Assembly (NCBI RefSeq): GCF_014633365.1
Contig: NC_068339.1
Span: 27,971,316-28,035,315 of the forward strand
Reading direction: 5' to 3'
Length of the DNA: 64,000 bases
From: Diospyros lotus
Taxonomy: Eukaryota > Streptophyta > Magnoliopsida > Ericales > Ebenaceae
The notes under the pieces are model-generated. The model worked only from the letters and a program-made list of their open reading frames with translations, ran no database searches and had not been told where the DNA came from. Within the stretch, counting starts at the first letter, position 1. Each line of letters opens with the position of its first letter. Shown piece by piece: positions 21,068 through 33,975 of this stretch. Both the position numbers and the translations under genes were made by a program.

Positions 21068-22126
21068 TGCTTCTAAATAAAATTAATACTTAGGTTAATC
21101 TAGTTAAAATGGGTATTCTCTATGCCCCTTTTGTGGATTTGAAGGGGAATTTGTGAATCACCTTTTTCTTCTCTTGGTTAATTGGAGCTTTTGGAGTGAT
21201 GTGTTTAATTGGTAGGGCCTCTATTGGGTGTGTTCATAAATATTTTTTGATTGGGGGAGGGGTGGTTGTTTCGTTTCGTTGCTGGAAAAAGGGTTAAAAG
21301 GTACTAACTCTGTTTTTCAATGTTGTGTGGACTGTGGTTGGAAAGAAATCTCTTTAACCATCAATTTCACATCTTTATTATTAGATTTAGGTATGATATC
21401 CCTCTTTTGTGTATAGTTGTTCAACACCTCTATTAGGTGCAGATTCTTTGTGTAATTGGTAATAGTGTTTGTTTCATTAAATTGCTTCTTATCTTGGCTT
21501 CTATCTTGGTTATTTAGGCTTCTTGCTACTGGTTCATGTAAAGTGGATGTGGGTGGTGTGGGCGTTCTGCTTTTCCCTTATGGATTGCTTTGGCTGATGG
21601 GATTTGAGCTTAAGACTCATGGTTGCTTCGTTTATTAATTTCCATTTCAACTCTAAACTTCTTTCATCTTTAAATTCCCCAGACCCTTGAAATTTCCTGA
21701 AATATTCTCAAGTTTAATCTTCAGGGTTTGCTCATGCTTGTTTTAAGAAATTTTCATACCTTGACCATTCAACTAGTCAGTTTTTGCGTTTCAAGTACCT
21801 GCAAACCTTTGGGTCCCCTGTTTTACCCAAACTCAGTTTTGGAGCTAGTCTTGGTCAAAAACAAACTCACTCAAGTTTAATTTGCTTCCCTGAAGTCCTT
21901 TATTACGTTTTGATTTTTGGGGCCAACATCTCAATCATTGGATTCTATCATTATCCTACTTTGATCTGTAACTTTCAGAGGTTCAAAGTCTGCCCTGTTA
22001 CTGATTTGGTACTTCCCTAGCTCCTCGAGTCATTGTATGCCAAATTGACTCCTTTCAACCCTTGGTGACTCTCCTTAGTCTGCAAATTCACCTTTAAACA
22101 TGGCTTAAGTGTCACTTTAAAATAGG
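21068..22126. other. Unassigned AT-rich region
   Basis: There are T-rich stretches and no convincing ORF; the 60-78 codon frames at 21456 and 21784 lack motifs. No repeat partner was recognised in the window. Confidence 0.4.
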
Positions 22127-22330
22127 TGTTGAGTTGTATACAGAGCTAGCTAGCATGATGTCATGGTTTATGTCATGAAGTAGCATGATGTCATGTCATG
22201 GCTTATGTCATGATGATGTCATGATAGTTGTATATATATATATATATATGTGTGTGTTCCATCTCTTAATTTGTAATGAAATAGAGATATTCTTCAAACT
22301 ATCTCTCTATGTGTAAATTCTCATAATAGG
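22127..22330 (+). repeat. LTR-like segment with primer-site-like end and CATGATGTCATG repeats
   Basis: It starts TGTTGAGTTGTATAC and is followed at about 22331 by TATGGTATTACAACC, which resembles a degraded Met-tRNA primer site. Two direct repeats (about 22151-22180 and 22181-22215) carry the palindrome-rich TAGCATGATGTCATG, and a (TA)n run lies at about 22231-22250. It is probably a copia LTR remnant. Confidence 0.4.
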
Positions 22331-23060
22331 TATGGTATTACAACCCACATCATCAAAATTGTGAATTTGGTTATGTTGAAAAAAAATGAAATTTGAAATT
22401 TTTAGATATTTATCCAAAAAAGACAGAGACTATAATAATTTAAAATTTGAAAAAAAAAAAAAAAAGAACCAATCTCACTAATATGCCATTTCTTCACATT
22501 ATCAAGTCAACAAAAGTGAAAAGTGGCTAGAAACGTCGCGAACATGAAGCAAAGCATGACATGGTAATCTTCTCCTTAATAAAGATGAATTTTGTAATCT
22601 CACGGAAGGGTTTCATTTCAGATAAGAAAATTGATTCACTTTGAACAACATTTCAGTTACTTAGCATGTGTTTCTCTTTAGTCACTAGTCGCTTTTGGGA
22701 AAGCCACGAAGTGGTTGCTAGTGGGGGATGAGACATTGAGGTGTATGAATTCTATGATGGACTGGACACTGTGGTGTGTACTCTGTATTTTAAAAAAAAC
22801 ACAGGATTTAAATTAACCAATAAAAATGAATTGAATTAATAAATTGATTGATGTACAAGTCTATTTATAGACTATATAAGATGATAAAGCCTAACCAAGA
22901 TAAGATGGCTAAATCTAAAGATAAAACCCAACCAACCAAGTCTAAAATTATATCTGATTCTTAACAATCTAATTTAATCAAATTCATAAATAAATCCAAA
23001 TTTGGAACAATCTATTTTAATTCTGAGTTATCTCTAATTATTTCCCCATTTCTGCCAAAT
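22331..23060. other. AT-rich region with a minus-strand LTR-like promoter
   Basis: The stretch near 22850-22885 (AAGTCTATTTATAGACTATATAAG), followed by many AACCAA-type repeats, looks like the promoter part of a minus-strand LTR. Its ends were not defined. Confidence 0.3.
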
Positions 23061-25710
23061 ATATATATATATATATATTCAAGTTGGTTCGTAAGAACAA
23101 TTTGAGAACCAACTTGAGTTTGCTAAGAAGAAATAGAGAATTGGAATATGAAGTCTGGCAATCTAAATAAAATTAATGGCTTTGGGAAAACGATTGAATT
23201 TTTATAAAAGAGGTTGAATTTTTTGATAAATGGTCGATAATGTGAAGTAACAAATCAACAGTTTTGAAAGAAAGTTAACACTATACAAGAATAGTCGATT
23301 CTTTTTTAACTTGCACGAAAAGTATAGAGTGGGAAATTACCCGATTAATAGTTCAAAAAAACAATTAACATTTTTTGCATAACCCATTCACTTTAGGCTA
23401 AAAACTATTGACTCTTTTCTAAAATCGTCAACGAGTTTGTAAAAAACTGTCAATAGTTTAAAAAAAACTATCAATAGTTTACTATCAATAATTTGAAAAA
23501 AAACTGTTAACAGTTTTGAACTACAAAATGCTCATTTAACCTTTAGCAAAATTTTGATTTTTCATTTTCGATTTTCAAAGATAAAATAATATATCTCATT
23601 TTCAATTTCTAAATATATAATATATATTGAATGGCAAAAAGATATTTTTCAAGAGATTGCTACTAAGGAGTTTATATGATTTGACAAAATGATTGAAACA
23701 ACATTCTTAGTCGATAAATGGATATTTATTTTTCATTTTCAACAATATATACTTTATTTTTACTTTTAAAATGAAGATAACATGAAAATATTTTTCATCA
23801 TAAAAAATGAAGATTCTCATTATCAAAGTATTTTCCATCAAAGATATTCAACATAATGATTTTCATCAATTAGTAATCATGAAGCTTTTTATCATCAAAA
23901 TAATATCAAAAAGAAAAATAATTTTAACACATTTCATACAACAATTCATTTGATTTCAAAATAACTTTTCTTTGATGTCATAATGTTATTTTTCAAAATG
24001 ATATATTTCCATAAAGGATTTTATATTAAAAGGGCATTTAGGATTTTTGTCCGTTGGTATCATTGGAATGTATAAACGTTTTGAACAATAATATCATCAA
24101 TACCATTTTAGATATTTTACAAATTAATCTCACTAATAATCTTCAAATTCCAAACAAATTTTTCATTATCAAAACATTTTATCAAAAACAAAACAACAAT
24201 TTCCTCTTACAGTAATTGCATGTCAAATTTTGATGTCTAAACTTTGACTTGTTTTTCTATCTATTAATATTTAAGCCTTTTTTGTGCTCCTTCCTCTGAT
24301 AATTTGTTGAATTGAAGCACACTTGAATCATTGCATACCCGAGAAATGGTGAATTGAGTGTTTTTAAAAATTTGACTCTTGAAAATTTAACGTGTAAACG
24401 AATGTGTGAAGTAATAAATTAGTGATATATTTGAAAGAACAAAATATGTAAGATAAAACAACCAAAATGAAATTGAAGGAGGCTCACAATGTATAGTGGT
24501 TCAACACCAGTCTACATCTATTCCCCCAATTGAACTGTTGGAGATTTTATCCACTATAACCTCGTACAAAAAATCGGTATATTTAGTCAAGTAAGAATTC
24601 ATACTCACTCGAATACATTTTAACCTTTAATCTATCATCTCTTAAGCAAAATTGATTTATTCGATTACAAATGAATTTTACTCAATTGAAAAGGTAATCA
24701 TACTTAAATTGATTTGGCTTACAATTTTACATCAAATGATCTTATTACTCAAGTAACGAAGAATAATACTTGATTACTAATGACATAATACTCAATCAAG
24801 AAGATGAATTCATAGACTTAATAGCCTAGATTAACATTTTACTCGAGTAACGGAGATTTTGTACTCTATCAATATTTCAAGATACTCAATTGATTTTGTG
24901 CCTTAATTAATCTTCTATCAATTTTTATCTATAATACATTATTTTGTTCAAAATCATTCTCTCATTTTCTCATCACATCAAAACTTAACATATGACTTAA
25001 CAAAAGGTTTTGGACTTCAAGGTTTTAAACCCAAACTATTTTGAATACTTCTTGAAAATGGTTTTAAACTAGTCTTTTAAATCTTGTGGATCCAAAAATA
25101 TGATCAAAGTTTTAAAAGACAAAAAAAAAGTAGCTTGAAAATAGAAGAAAAATCAAGTAAACATTAAATCCAGTAAAAAAAAAAAAACTATCGACCCATT
25201 TTATGCGTTTGTCAATTTGTCATTCAAAATTGTCGATTGATCCCTAAAACAAGTCAACCAATTTAGTGCATACCTTTTAGATCAATGTTAGCCAGCCCTG
25301 AGATCTCATGCGCCCTTAGCAAAATTTTGTACGAACCTTTTATATTTAAAAATAAAATTATATATACTGAATATGATAATTTTTTTTATTATATAAAAAC
25401 ATTCAAAATTACCCTAGTTGCCCTATGCGCAGCCCATTGCCATATTTTGAAATTATGGAACCTTTAAGACATTCAACTCACTGCCTTATGCGCAGCCCAC
25501 TACCACTGTCATATATGCATTAAATTCCATTTCCTCCCATCTGTTGCTTGCTGATTTTATTTATTATTTAAATTTAAATTTAGTCGTTGAATGCAAAAAG
25601 GCCCCCTAGCTATTTTGTTGGATCTGAAGGGGAGGGGAGGGCTCTAGGCAACTGCCTAGACAGCCTATGCCCAAGGTCGATGCATTAAACAGTTGATTAG
25701 TTTTCAAACT
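23061..25710. other. AT-rich decayed repeat region, possibly Sirevirus-like
   Basis: Short motifs such as ACTATCAATAGTTT recur at 23400-23520. Similar motifs lie in the Sirevirus-like LTRs at 26800 and 61200. On the minus strand, about 24330-24370 resembles the CACCCAATTCACC block found at 27445. No coding sequence is seen. Confidence 0.3.
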
Positions 25711-25718
25711 TGGCAAAA

Positions 25719-26782
25719 GGAAAATTCTATTCACAGTCGGGATTTTACTCTTCGCAGTTATATTTTAATATACCTAAAATACCTTATTTTGAAAACTCAT
25801 TTTTACCCTTACATTCACTTTCTTTCTCAATCAATTACCCGCCACCCATTCCTTTCAAAACCGCCATCCATCCTTTCCAAACCAAAGACAATACAACAAA
25901 AAAATACACACACATATATATACATATATACATTAACACAACAAACACATATATATATATACGCACACATACATAGAGGAAGGAAGCACACAAACATATA
26001 TATATAGATATATATATATAGAGAGAGAGGAAGGAAGCTCGACGGCCATAGCCGCCGAGCTTCATCAATCATGCCCCCTAACCCTAGAGTTCGGGGGCCT
26101 TAAAGTCCCTCGAACTCTAGCGTTCGAGACACACTAAAAGCCCCAAACGCTGGGGTTTGGGAGGCGTGATTGATGAAGCTCGGCGGCCATGACCACCGAG
26201 CTTCCTTCCTCTCTCTGTATATATATATCTATATATATGTTTGTGTGTCTATGTGTGCGTGTATATATATGTATGTGTGTGTTTGTATATATATATATAT
26301 ATATATATGGGATTCGGGGGACGTGATTGATGAAGCTCGGCAGCCATGTATGTGTGCGTATATATATATATATGTTCGTGTGTGTATATATATTTATGTG
26401 TGTCTTTGTATATATATATATATATTGTGTGATTATTTATTTTCATCTATTTTTTGTGTTTGGGCAGCATGGTGACGAGAGAGAAAGTGGGTAGAATATA
26501 AATCTGTGTGTCTGCATTGTATATATGTGTTTATGTATGTATATATGTGTTTTTTATTTTGTAAACTTGCCTCGTGAAATTTGTATTTGTGAATCGAAAT
26601 TATTGAGGTTTGAAGATGTTAAAGAGATGAATGTGTGTGAATGGCTACCTGTATAGAATAGGGTATTTTTGGAAAATATTGACTGCAAAAAGTTATTAAA
26701 TTGGCTATAAAAAGTAAAAGAATAAAAATAAATTTTTAATGACTGCGAAGAGTAAAATGCTCGCTGTGAATAAAATTTTTCC
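25719..26782. mobile_element. Non-autonomous TIR DNA transposon with 8-bp TSD
   Basis: The ends are GGAAAATTCTATTCACAG and, inverted, GGAAAAATTTTATTCACAG. The terminal inverted repeats extend through ACTCTTCGCAGT, about 45-50 bp. The flanks are TGGCAAAA at 25711-25718 and again at 26783-26790. Eight bases point to a hAT-like element, though a Mutator-like origin is possible. No transposase is encoded. The interior is TA/TG microsatellite around a GC-rich hairpin (26029-26219). Confidence 0.82.
26029..26219. repeat. GC-rich inverted repeat inside the TIR transposon
   Basis: The left arm (about 26029-26090, GGAAGCTCG...GCTTCATCAATCATGC) pairs with the right arm (about 26160-26215, GCGTGATTGATGAAGCTCGG...). 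The loop is about 70 bp. A third copy of the right arm lies at 26318-26347. The arms are GC-rich, unlike the TA-rich surroundings. Confidence 0.85.
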
Positions 26783-26790
26783 TGGCAAAA

Positions 26791-27480
26791 TTGTTAACTG
26801 GTTTTTTAAATTTAAAAATAAATTGTTGACTACATATTGAAATTGTCAACTGTTTTAGTTCAATAAATTATTAACGGCTACATTTATGTATAACGATTTT
26901 TTGTTATTCTTGTTTATTACCAACTAGAAATCTACGAGAGATGTTCCAAGCTATAAATACAAGCTAATCTAATGTTCAAATGCATTTCAAAAGAGAGAGA
27001 AGAAAGAGATTGAGTTTGCAAAGTTTTTGATTGTATTGTTACATTGAATACTTATTATTTTATCTCTCGAATTATGTTAAGACTTAATCATTTGCTGTAA
27101 ACTTCATTTTAGCCTTATTCTAGCAAAAAGATCAGAGAGAGATTTTTTTTTTCTTGAAATTCGTAATAATTTTTCTAGCGGGTTGTGCTTGAGAGCTAGT
27201 TGGTTGTATTGGGTTGTGGTTTGCTACTTGAAATTTATTTTAGTGGATTTAAAAATCTCTAGTTGGGTGTTGGAGTAGTAGGCATAAGTTGGAAAAAGGC
27301 CGAAACATTATAAATTTTTTGTGTCTTTTGCATTTTCAATCTCTCTCATTCATCACATAACATTCTCATTCCATAACTCTTTTACATAAAATCATTCCTT
27401 AATATTATTATAAAAGTAATTTTTGAATTCATCCAAATTTTATTCACCCAATTCACCACCTTTCTTGGGTGTGTGGTGCC
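26791..27480 (+). repeat. Sirevirus-like LTR and leader remnant
   Basis: A TATA box CTATAAATA is at about 26952, followed by a GAGAGAAGAAAGAG leader. The block GAGAGCTAGTTGGTTG ... GGATTTAAAAATCTC ... GTAGGCATAAGTTGG ... TTTGTGTCTTTTGCATTTTC (about 27190-27340) resembles the 3' half of plant Sirevirus LTRs. The boundaries are unclear. The lineage rests on recalled sequence style. Confidence 0.45.
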
Positions 27481-28880
27481 ATATACATCAAAGGTTGTTT
27501 AATAGATTCACACTCAAATTGACTCTCGATAATTCTTGTTTCGATGGATTTCAATTTAACTACAAAGTTTTATAGTGCCTTTTTTCTCCAACTAACACCT
27601 CCAATGACAAAATCTTCTTAAGCCACCTCTAAGATAAAGAAAACTTGTGTCGATAAAAGTAAGCACACTAACACTTATCGACTTCAAGATTTTTCTACTA
27701 TTGAGTCATACAAGAGAAATATTTTTCTTCATTTAAAATATATAATGTCCTCCAATGAAAATATGTGGATAAATTGTGGTTTGAGTTGAATGGTATCTCA
27801 TTAGGAAATGGATTTATGAGGTCCAAAAATGGGGTAACATTTTAGACTTAAAAGAAAATGTATACATCCAGTTGATCAGGATTTTTTATGCAAACCTAGA
27901 AGGGGAAGCCTCTTTCATAAAGGGTAATCAAATTCTTATTTCTAAGATTATCATGTGTTATAGCCTATTCTCCAAGACAAAGTAATTCCCCAGAGGAAGT
28001 GTGCTTTCCCAAATAAAAATTTCTCCCAGGTAACTCTCCTTCACTATTTGAGACTTTGCACTGCATGAACTGGTCTACTCATTCTCCTGAGGGAACAAGG
28101 GAGACCCTTGTCCCAGAAAACTACACCCTGTCATTGGCCAATGCAATGATAGCTTGCCTCTAAGGCATTGCTTTTTCCTAGAGGACTACTCTTGGGCGAT
28201 TTCTCACTAGGCTCATTCCATGCTTAACTCAGGACAACAACCTACACCACCGTACATGTGTGCCATGTGTCATTTTCACCGATATCAAGGGGGTATAACT
28301 ACCTCCAACTTGACATTTTTGAGATCCTTTGATCTTTTCTGACTATTCGTCTTCCATGTACAATAGACACCTACTTACACTTTTGGAGGAACACCCCATA
28401 CTCATTCCAGACAACTAAAGTTGCTTGTTCATAGCATTCACCTTCTTATTCATACCTCACTTGTTTATGTATAGTATCATGAAGACTACACTTGACTTAA
28501 GCATTGAAAGGCTTGCACGAGAGGAATCCCTGCATGCCTTCTAACTATTTTTTCCCTTGCAAATAGTTAAGCTTCCCTTGGGAAATTATCTTTCATTCTC
28601 TTGTCTTACTTCTTAATATGCTTATTCAAGTCCAACATCTGCTTATTTGAGAGACTCAAGCCAATTGATCTCTCCCCTAGATAGAGGCTCGAGTTCATTA
28701 GGACAACGATGAATTCTCTCCTGAACAAGTAGCTAGCCATTTGTCTCTCAGTGTACAACTGAGTCCTTTGTTCCTTGTTATGCTCTACCTCTCACATTTA
28801 ATAAATTTTACTTGTATTATGGAAACAACATCATGGCTAGTGTGTTTAATTTGGATAGTGTTACTACCAAAATACAACAA
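27481..28880 (+). other. Decayed TE internal sequence
   Basis: About 27790-27960 reads, with stops, a pattern like ENVYIQLIRIFYANLEGEA..FIKGNQI. This resembles the retrotransposon-derived proteins annotated as 'putative plant transposon protein'. From 28000 to 28880 nothing identifiable is seen. Confidence 0.3.
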
Positions 28881-29720
28881 TTATTTTATAATTTGGGAAA
28901 AATGATCTTGATAATCCTGAGCGATGATGATCAGGAGAGTGAGTAATAATAATCAGGTGGCCTGTAGGTCTGGATGAAAATGATCATGAGACCTAAAGGT
29001 CTAGATGCTAATAATCAAAAGACCTAGATGCAAATGATTAGGAATGTCTTGGGGATGATCAAGTGTCCCAATGAATGGGTGACCTCTGATGACCGAGTGA
29101 CCTGTCAAGATGAACAACCAATTAGGGGTACGAGTGGATGTCCTTGCGCAAACCCTCAGAGTTAGTCTTTGAGTGCTTGAGCGCAAGAAATGAAGTTTGA
29201 GTGTTAGAGTAAACTTACCTGAGAGAGGAGGATGTCCTCCTATTTATAGAGGAAGGAGAGGAAAACACGTGGCATCCATCCCACTTTTTTTGGGTGGCAT
29301 ATTCCCGACATATTCTGTAAAATCTTACCATATTCTATAGAATCTTGGAATATTCATGTGGGTCCTCGAGAGGGTCTTGAAGAGAGGTTCTCGGGTTCGG
29401 TTTGAGGAACTCCCCAAGAGGGTTTTTTTGGTTACAAGAGAGGCTTTACTTGGTCATGATCGAGTGGGATACCCCCTACTTAGTCATGACTGACTGAAAT
29501 GTTCTCTTTCTGCTTTCCTTCCCTTGCTGGACGATATTTCTTCCTTAGTTAATTTCCTAAGGGTTAAAAATTACCAATGCCTTGCACTTGCTCTAAAAGA
29601 CCAAGTGGGGGGAAGGGGGTACCCACTCGGTCATAGCCGAGTGATGAAGCCCCATGGTTCTTTTGTCTTCTTCTTTGTTTGATTTGATCAACGATGGTTT
29701 GTTTTAGCAAGTTGTTCTTC
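28881..29720 (-). repeat. Probable minus-strand LTR promoter region, unclassified
   Basis: Direct repeats GACCTAAAGGTCTAGATGCTAAT and close variants occur at 28950-29040. A minus-strand TATA box lies in TCCTCCTATTTATAGAGG at about 29236-29253. GC-rich GTCATGATCGAGTGGGATACCCC-type repeats follow at 29450-29650. Similar layouts are seen at 37134-37707 and 41340-42010. The ends are not defined. Confidence 0.35.
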
Positions 29721-31253
29721 ATTAATGGATCAAGGATGGATCTTCAAGAGCCTAAGTCATCCATGACCAAGTGGGGTTATGTTTGAGTGGATACCCCTCC
29801 CCCCACTTGGTCTTGATTTGATTTGCAACTTTGCTATGCCTTTTCATTGCTCTTTTGTCTTAGATTGTTGACTACTATCCATTTATATATGTATTTGAGC
29901 TAAGTATCCATTTAAAGGTTTTAACCCATATCTGTCACTTAGGTTTACTCCATATCCAAAATGTCTATTGTTTATAGGGCATATCAGAAAGTGATCCAAC
30001 ATTGGACAAAATGGACTAGAATCCTATTGTTAAAAACATCATTGGGTAAGATATCTTTCAACCTAAGTTTGCACATTAAGCAACTCTACTGAATTCCATT
30101 CATTTCCTATGACACATAACATCTTGTGTTATTGCATTTTAATGAGAGAAAGGATCACTCAAGCAATATAACTGAGAAAAGGTGAAGCTATTATAGGTAT
30201 AAAGAACGGACATAGATTGTTCTTCCTTTTCTCATTGTTCACCGCATTGCAATGCACATCATGAAGGGGTCATAATGTACCTACCTTATAGGATGATTCA
30301 TTGTGATTTTCTAAAATTTTGGGATTGATTTAGAGGAAGAACAAGCCAAAGTTGCTAGGCATTATTATGTCGTTGGCTAAGAGACAATTGCATGGATGCA
30401 TTATGAGAGGAACAATGGAGAATGGTCTAAGTACCTAAAAAAACGAAAGGCAGTAACCTAATGTGGGTTGATTAATAAACACTCAGCTTTGATAGTGTCA
30501 TCTCCACCCTCAACCAAATGTCTACCCAACATTCTGCCTTCCAAATATCAGTACTGAAATCCCAACTCAATCAAATTACCAAACACTTATCCCAGCTCCA
30601 ACCCATTACCAATACTCTCACTTCCAACCTCCAACCTCCAATCCTCAGCTAGTCTTTCACATCTTCTCCTGCTACATCCACTCAACACCACACACCCAGA
30701 TCTCTATCTAAAACATATGCCTGTAAATGTAAGTCTAACAAAGCTCCAACTTACTTGGTTCCATGTCCACTTCAATATTTTGTCTTTTACTTAGTAATGT
30801 TCACAATTTTTTTTTTTTTTTGTCTTTCCTGAACTTGTTCTACTTTCTTACTCTATAGATCATACTACCATTATTAATGACCATTGTCACTTGTATTGGT
30901 TCATATTTTTCTCTACTTTGACGATGGCAAAAAGGGGAGAAGTGATATTCATTAATGAGCCATGCTCTCCTCTAATTTTGTCTGTGTCAGACAAATTTTA
31001 TATTGTTTGACGTAAATAATATAACAATCTACGTGTATTGATAAAAAATAATATAATTTTAAAAAATATTGGTCGTAATTGTTTTAATTGTATTGTTTGT
31101 CTACAGTAAATGTTTTTGTCATAGGTGATGAAATTTTCTTTTGGGTAAACTCTACAATTGTTCTTTCAAAATTAAATTAGTGGAGAAATATTCGGATGAC
31201 TTTAGAGAAGGACACAAATTATTTTGACAAAAAATTAAAAGTGTAATTTTACA
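29721..31253. other. Unassigned AT-rich region
   Basis: There is a low-complexity C/A-rich stretch with CCAACCTCCAATCC-type repeats at 30500-30700 and a T-run at 30810. No coding frame of note was found. Confidence 0.4.
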
Positions 31254-31405
31254 TGGAGAACCGACTCGTCCAACTTGCCGTACAGAAGGCGCGTTTCCCC
31301 CTCCGCTCGGTTTCGGCACTAGAACATTCGAGTCATTTGATCTCTTCCTCGATTCTTCCCCGCCAGCCCATAGCGACGGCGACCTTGTTATCGCACGCAT
31401 AGAGA
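31254..31405 (+). pseudogene. Candidate first coding exon with targeting-like N-terminus (partial)
   Basis: An ATG at 31254 opens 50 codons (MENRLVQLAVQKARFPLRSV...) to a TAG at 31404. The peptide is rich in Arg, Ser and Leu with no early acid run, as in plant organelle transit peptides. GC content is far above that of the surroundings. Coding-like sequence continues in shifted frames to about 31530 (for example AATKRFAKTVQ, then DALSQNLDPFVRAV), so the exon seems damaged. A (CT)n(TA)n run ends the island at about 31535-31580. It sits about 3.8 kb upstream of AAA+ copy B in the same orientation and could be that gene's first exon; that link is inference. Confidence 0.35.
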
Positions 31406-31534
31406 CATCATTGCGGCCACGAAGCGATTCGCAAAGACAGTTCAGGCGTGCAGTACGATGCCCTATCCCAAAATCTTGACCCCTTCGTACGCGCCGTCAT
31501 GCCCGTTTCATCGCCCACTCTCTCACCGTACTCC

Positions 31535-31573
<39 letters not shown>

Positions 31574-31580
31574 GATATAT
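31535..31580. repeat. (CT)n(TA)n microsatellite
   Basis: A CT run is followed directly by a TA run. Confidence 0.9.
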
Positions 31581-31599
31581 GAAGCATATGTGTTGATTG

Positions 31600-33702
31600 G
31601 TTCTGCTTGAATGCTTGGTTTGATGTGAACTGTTCCTATTGCTGCCGATTTTGATCTTCTAAGGCGATTTGGTCTTGTCGTTTTTGGTGTCTTGTCGGTT
31701 GCTAGTGGTTAGGTTTCGCATACTTGGTGCGCTTGTGGCCTACGAACTAACGAGTGTTGTTGATTTAGGATTAACAGTAAGAGTGGACAAGTGGTTGTGA
31801 TTGCATTGTGTGTGGTTAATTTTGTTTTGCCAATTAGCTTTATATTGTTTGTTCAAATTAGCTTTAGGGCTAACTGTGTTGTCTTGTCCACAATTGGTTT
31901 CCTTTCCTTAATCTATGTTTCTTTTCCTTCTTGCTGAAACGCTTAAGGGGAGTTAGTTGGGGAGATAGAGTGAGCAGCAGTGGCTCCTGGTGAATTGTGC
32001 TAACTTTAAGCTTCTAGATATTTCAAAGTTAACTATTCCAGAAACAGATATGGATAGAGTAAAAGGTGAAAGTGGAGTATGCAAACATGTCTTATTGAAA
32101 AATTGCTACCTTATTTTAGTCAGGAAAATTCGTACTTATGGTTTGCCATGCTAAATTCATGTATCTTGAAGGAGCTAAATTAACATCGCATAACCTGCCC
32201 CTACCAAAATTATACTAAATATTCATGTTTTCAATTAATATATTGGATGCAGCATGAGTTAGGAATCTGATGGAATTACAAAAACACAACTAAGGTAATC
32301 CTAAATTTTCAGAGCAGTTGAATGGGTGGACTGCATACCTTCTTAGCTAGTAGGCTTTTGTTTGATAGTTTGGACACTACTTCTCACATGCCAAGTAATC
32401 CAGATTCATTATTAGTCCTAGCTTCTAAATGGTTGCCATGTATTAGGCTCATGAAATTACACATAAGTCCTTTATTGTCCTGGATGGCACTACACGTCAA
32501 CCTTGTGAGGGTGACGTGAGAGTGGATGCCCATGGTTGGCTCCCCAACAAAATTAACTTGCCTTGTGGAAATTGCGATAGTTGTCTTGAGGAGGGAGGCT
32601 TACACTTATAAGGATACCTTCTTGACCTTGACCTCTTAAGCTATGTTCTTGTTTACAATTCAATCATTTTGCAACTAATAGGCTTGAGAAGTTGCAAAAG
32701 GACTTATTGTGGGAAGATTATGGCATCATGTTTAAATTTCAGTTGGTAGTTGGGATAAGGCATGTTGCCTCGTGGTTGATAAAGGTGTGAGGATTAGAAG
32801 GTTAGGCCTTTTAGTAAGACCCTTTTGGGCTAATGATTCTGGAGCCATTTCCATGGGTGATAGATGATTATTATGGAGGAAGGAAGATTGGTTGGTAACT
32901 ATGCCAACAGAGGGGTTGTTTGCAGGAGGGATTAAGACTAGTTGGAGGGTTGTTATTTGGATTGACATAATGCTTGAGTAGGATGAATATGTTGACTTGA
33001 TGCTCTTTGGTGTGGAGAATGAGAAGTGACAAATTTGGTTTGTGTGGATGGTGAGGTTGTTGACTCCTTTTTTGAGTCATTTTGTGATATGTTTCACTTG
33101 GTGAATGATAGTAAGTTGATGGATGGTAAGAGCCCACTTTATCCTTTGATGATATGATTTGGAATCTCCAAATTAGCAATTAGGCGTAATTTTTACAATT
33201 GAAAGATTGATTCGTGAAGCTCTTCACAGCTGCCTTCATGATGGATAGGAGCCTTTTCCATTCCCTTGTTTTATGAGGCTGTTTGGCAATCCCTATTTCC
33301 TTAGTTCCCTTGAAAAGTGACCTGGAAGATTTTAGTTATCCAGCTTTTCAATTGTAATCAACACAATGTTTCAGTTGAGAAATAAAAGTTCAGGGAAATA
33401 ACTGTTTGCTGGTATTTTCAAGAACAACTCCTGTTTTCCAATATGTGACATGATGGCTTTATTATTGCTTATGTATACAGTTTGCAAGTACTTGAATTGA
33501 TACATGTAAGATCTTTTGAGCTACACATCCATTCTTATGCATCCAAAGGTCACAGGGGGAATCAGGGTCTGGAGCTCCTGGACTGTTTCCTGTTCCAGCT
33601 CTCTTGGTTGAATTATTTGGAATTTGACTGAAAATAGCCCATGCTGATGCTGTTCAGGTGTGTACATTTGATTTTCTTTTCCCCTCATGCCTTGTATGTA
33701 GG
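31600..33702. other. T-rich, intron-like region
   Basis: No gene is supported. The minus-strand frames at 32732-33179 lack motifs. A short exon-like piece at about 33547-33630 (ESGSGAPGLFPVP) might belong to the AAA+ copy B gene, but the evidence is weak. Confidence 0.35.
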
Positions 33703-33975
33703 TGTCACACACAAGATTAGACAAAGAGAGAGAAAAGAGAAAAAGGTAAGACAAAGATTAGGGAGAGAAAATCATCAATTGTATTCAATATCAAATAAAA
33801 GTATAATCTTTGAGTACATCATGGGCCTATTTATAGACTGAAATCCTAACTAAAAGATGATTACCTGCTATAATTATTTTAACAAGATAAATAAAAGATA
33901 AAATCTAAAATTCTAAAGTTCAAATAAACCTCCTAATATCAGACATTAAAATTTTATAATCCTAATTCCTTATCA
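33703..33975 (-). repeat. Minus-strand copia-like solo LTR at the left edge of copy B
   Basis: On the plus strand it runs TGTCACACAC...CCTTATCA, 273 bp. Read on the minus strand, it has a TATA box (CTATAAATAGGC at about 33827-33838) and a leader beginning near AATACAATTGATGATTTTC. The adjacent minus-strand purine tract GTGGGGAGAGGTAAC (33976-33990) would be its polypurine tract. No target duplication was found. Confidence 0.6.

Noticed and set aside
25827..26475. Several 60-100 codon ORFs on both strands
   Set aside because: They are translations of TA/TG microsatellite (Tyr-Ile, Thr-His repeats) inside a non-coding TIR transposon.
32732..33179. Minus-strand ORFs rich in Pro, Asn and His
   Set aside because: AT-rich intronic-type DNA without motifs or a repeat partner.
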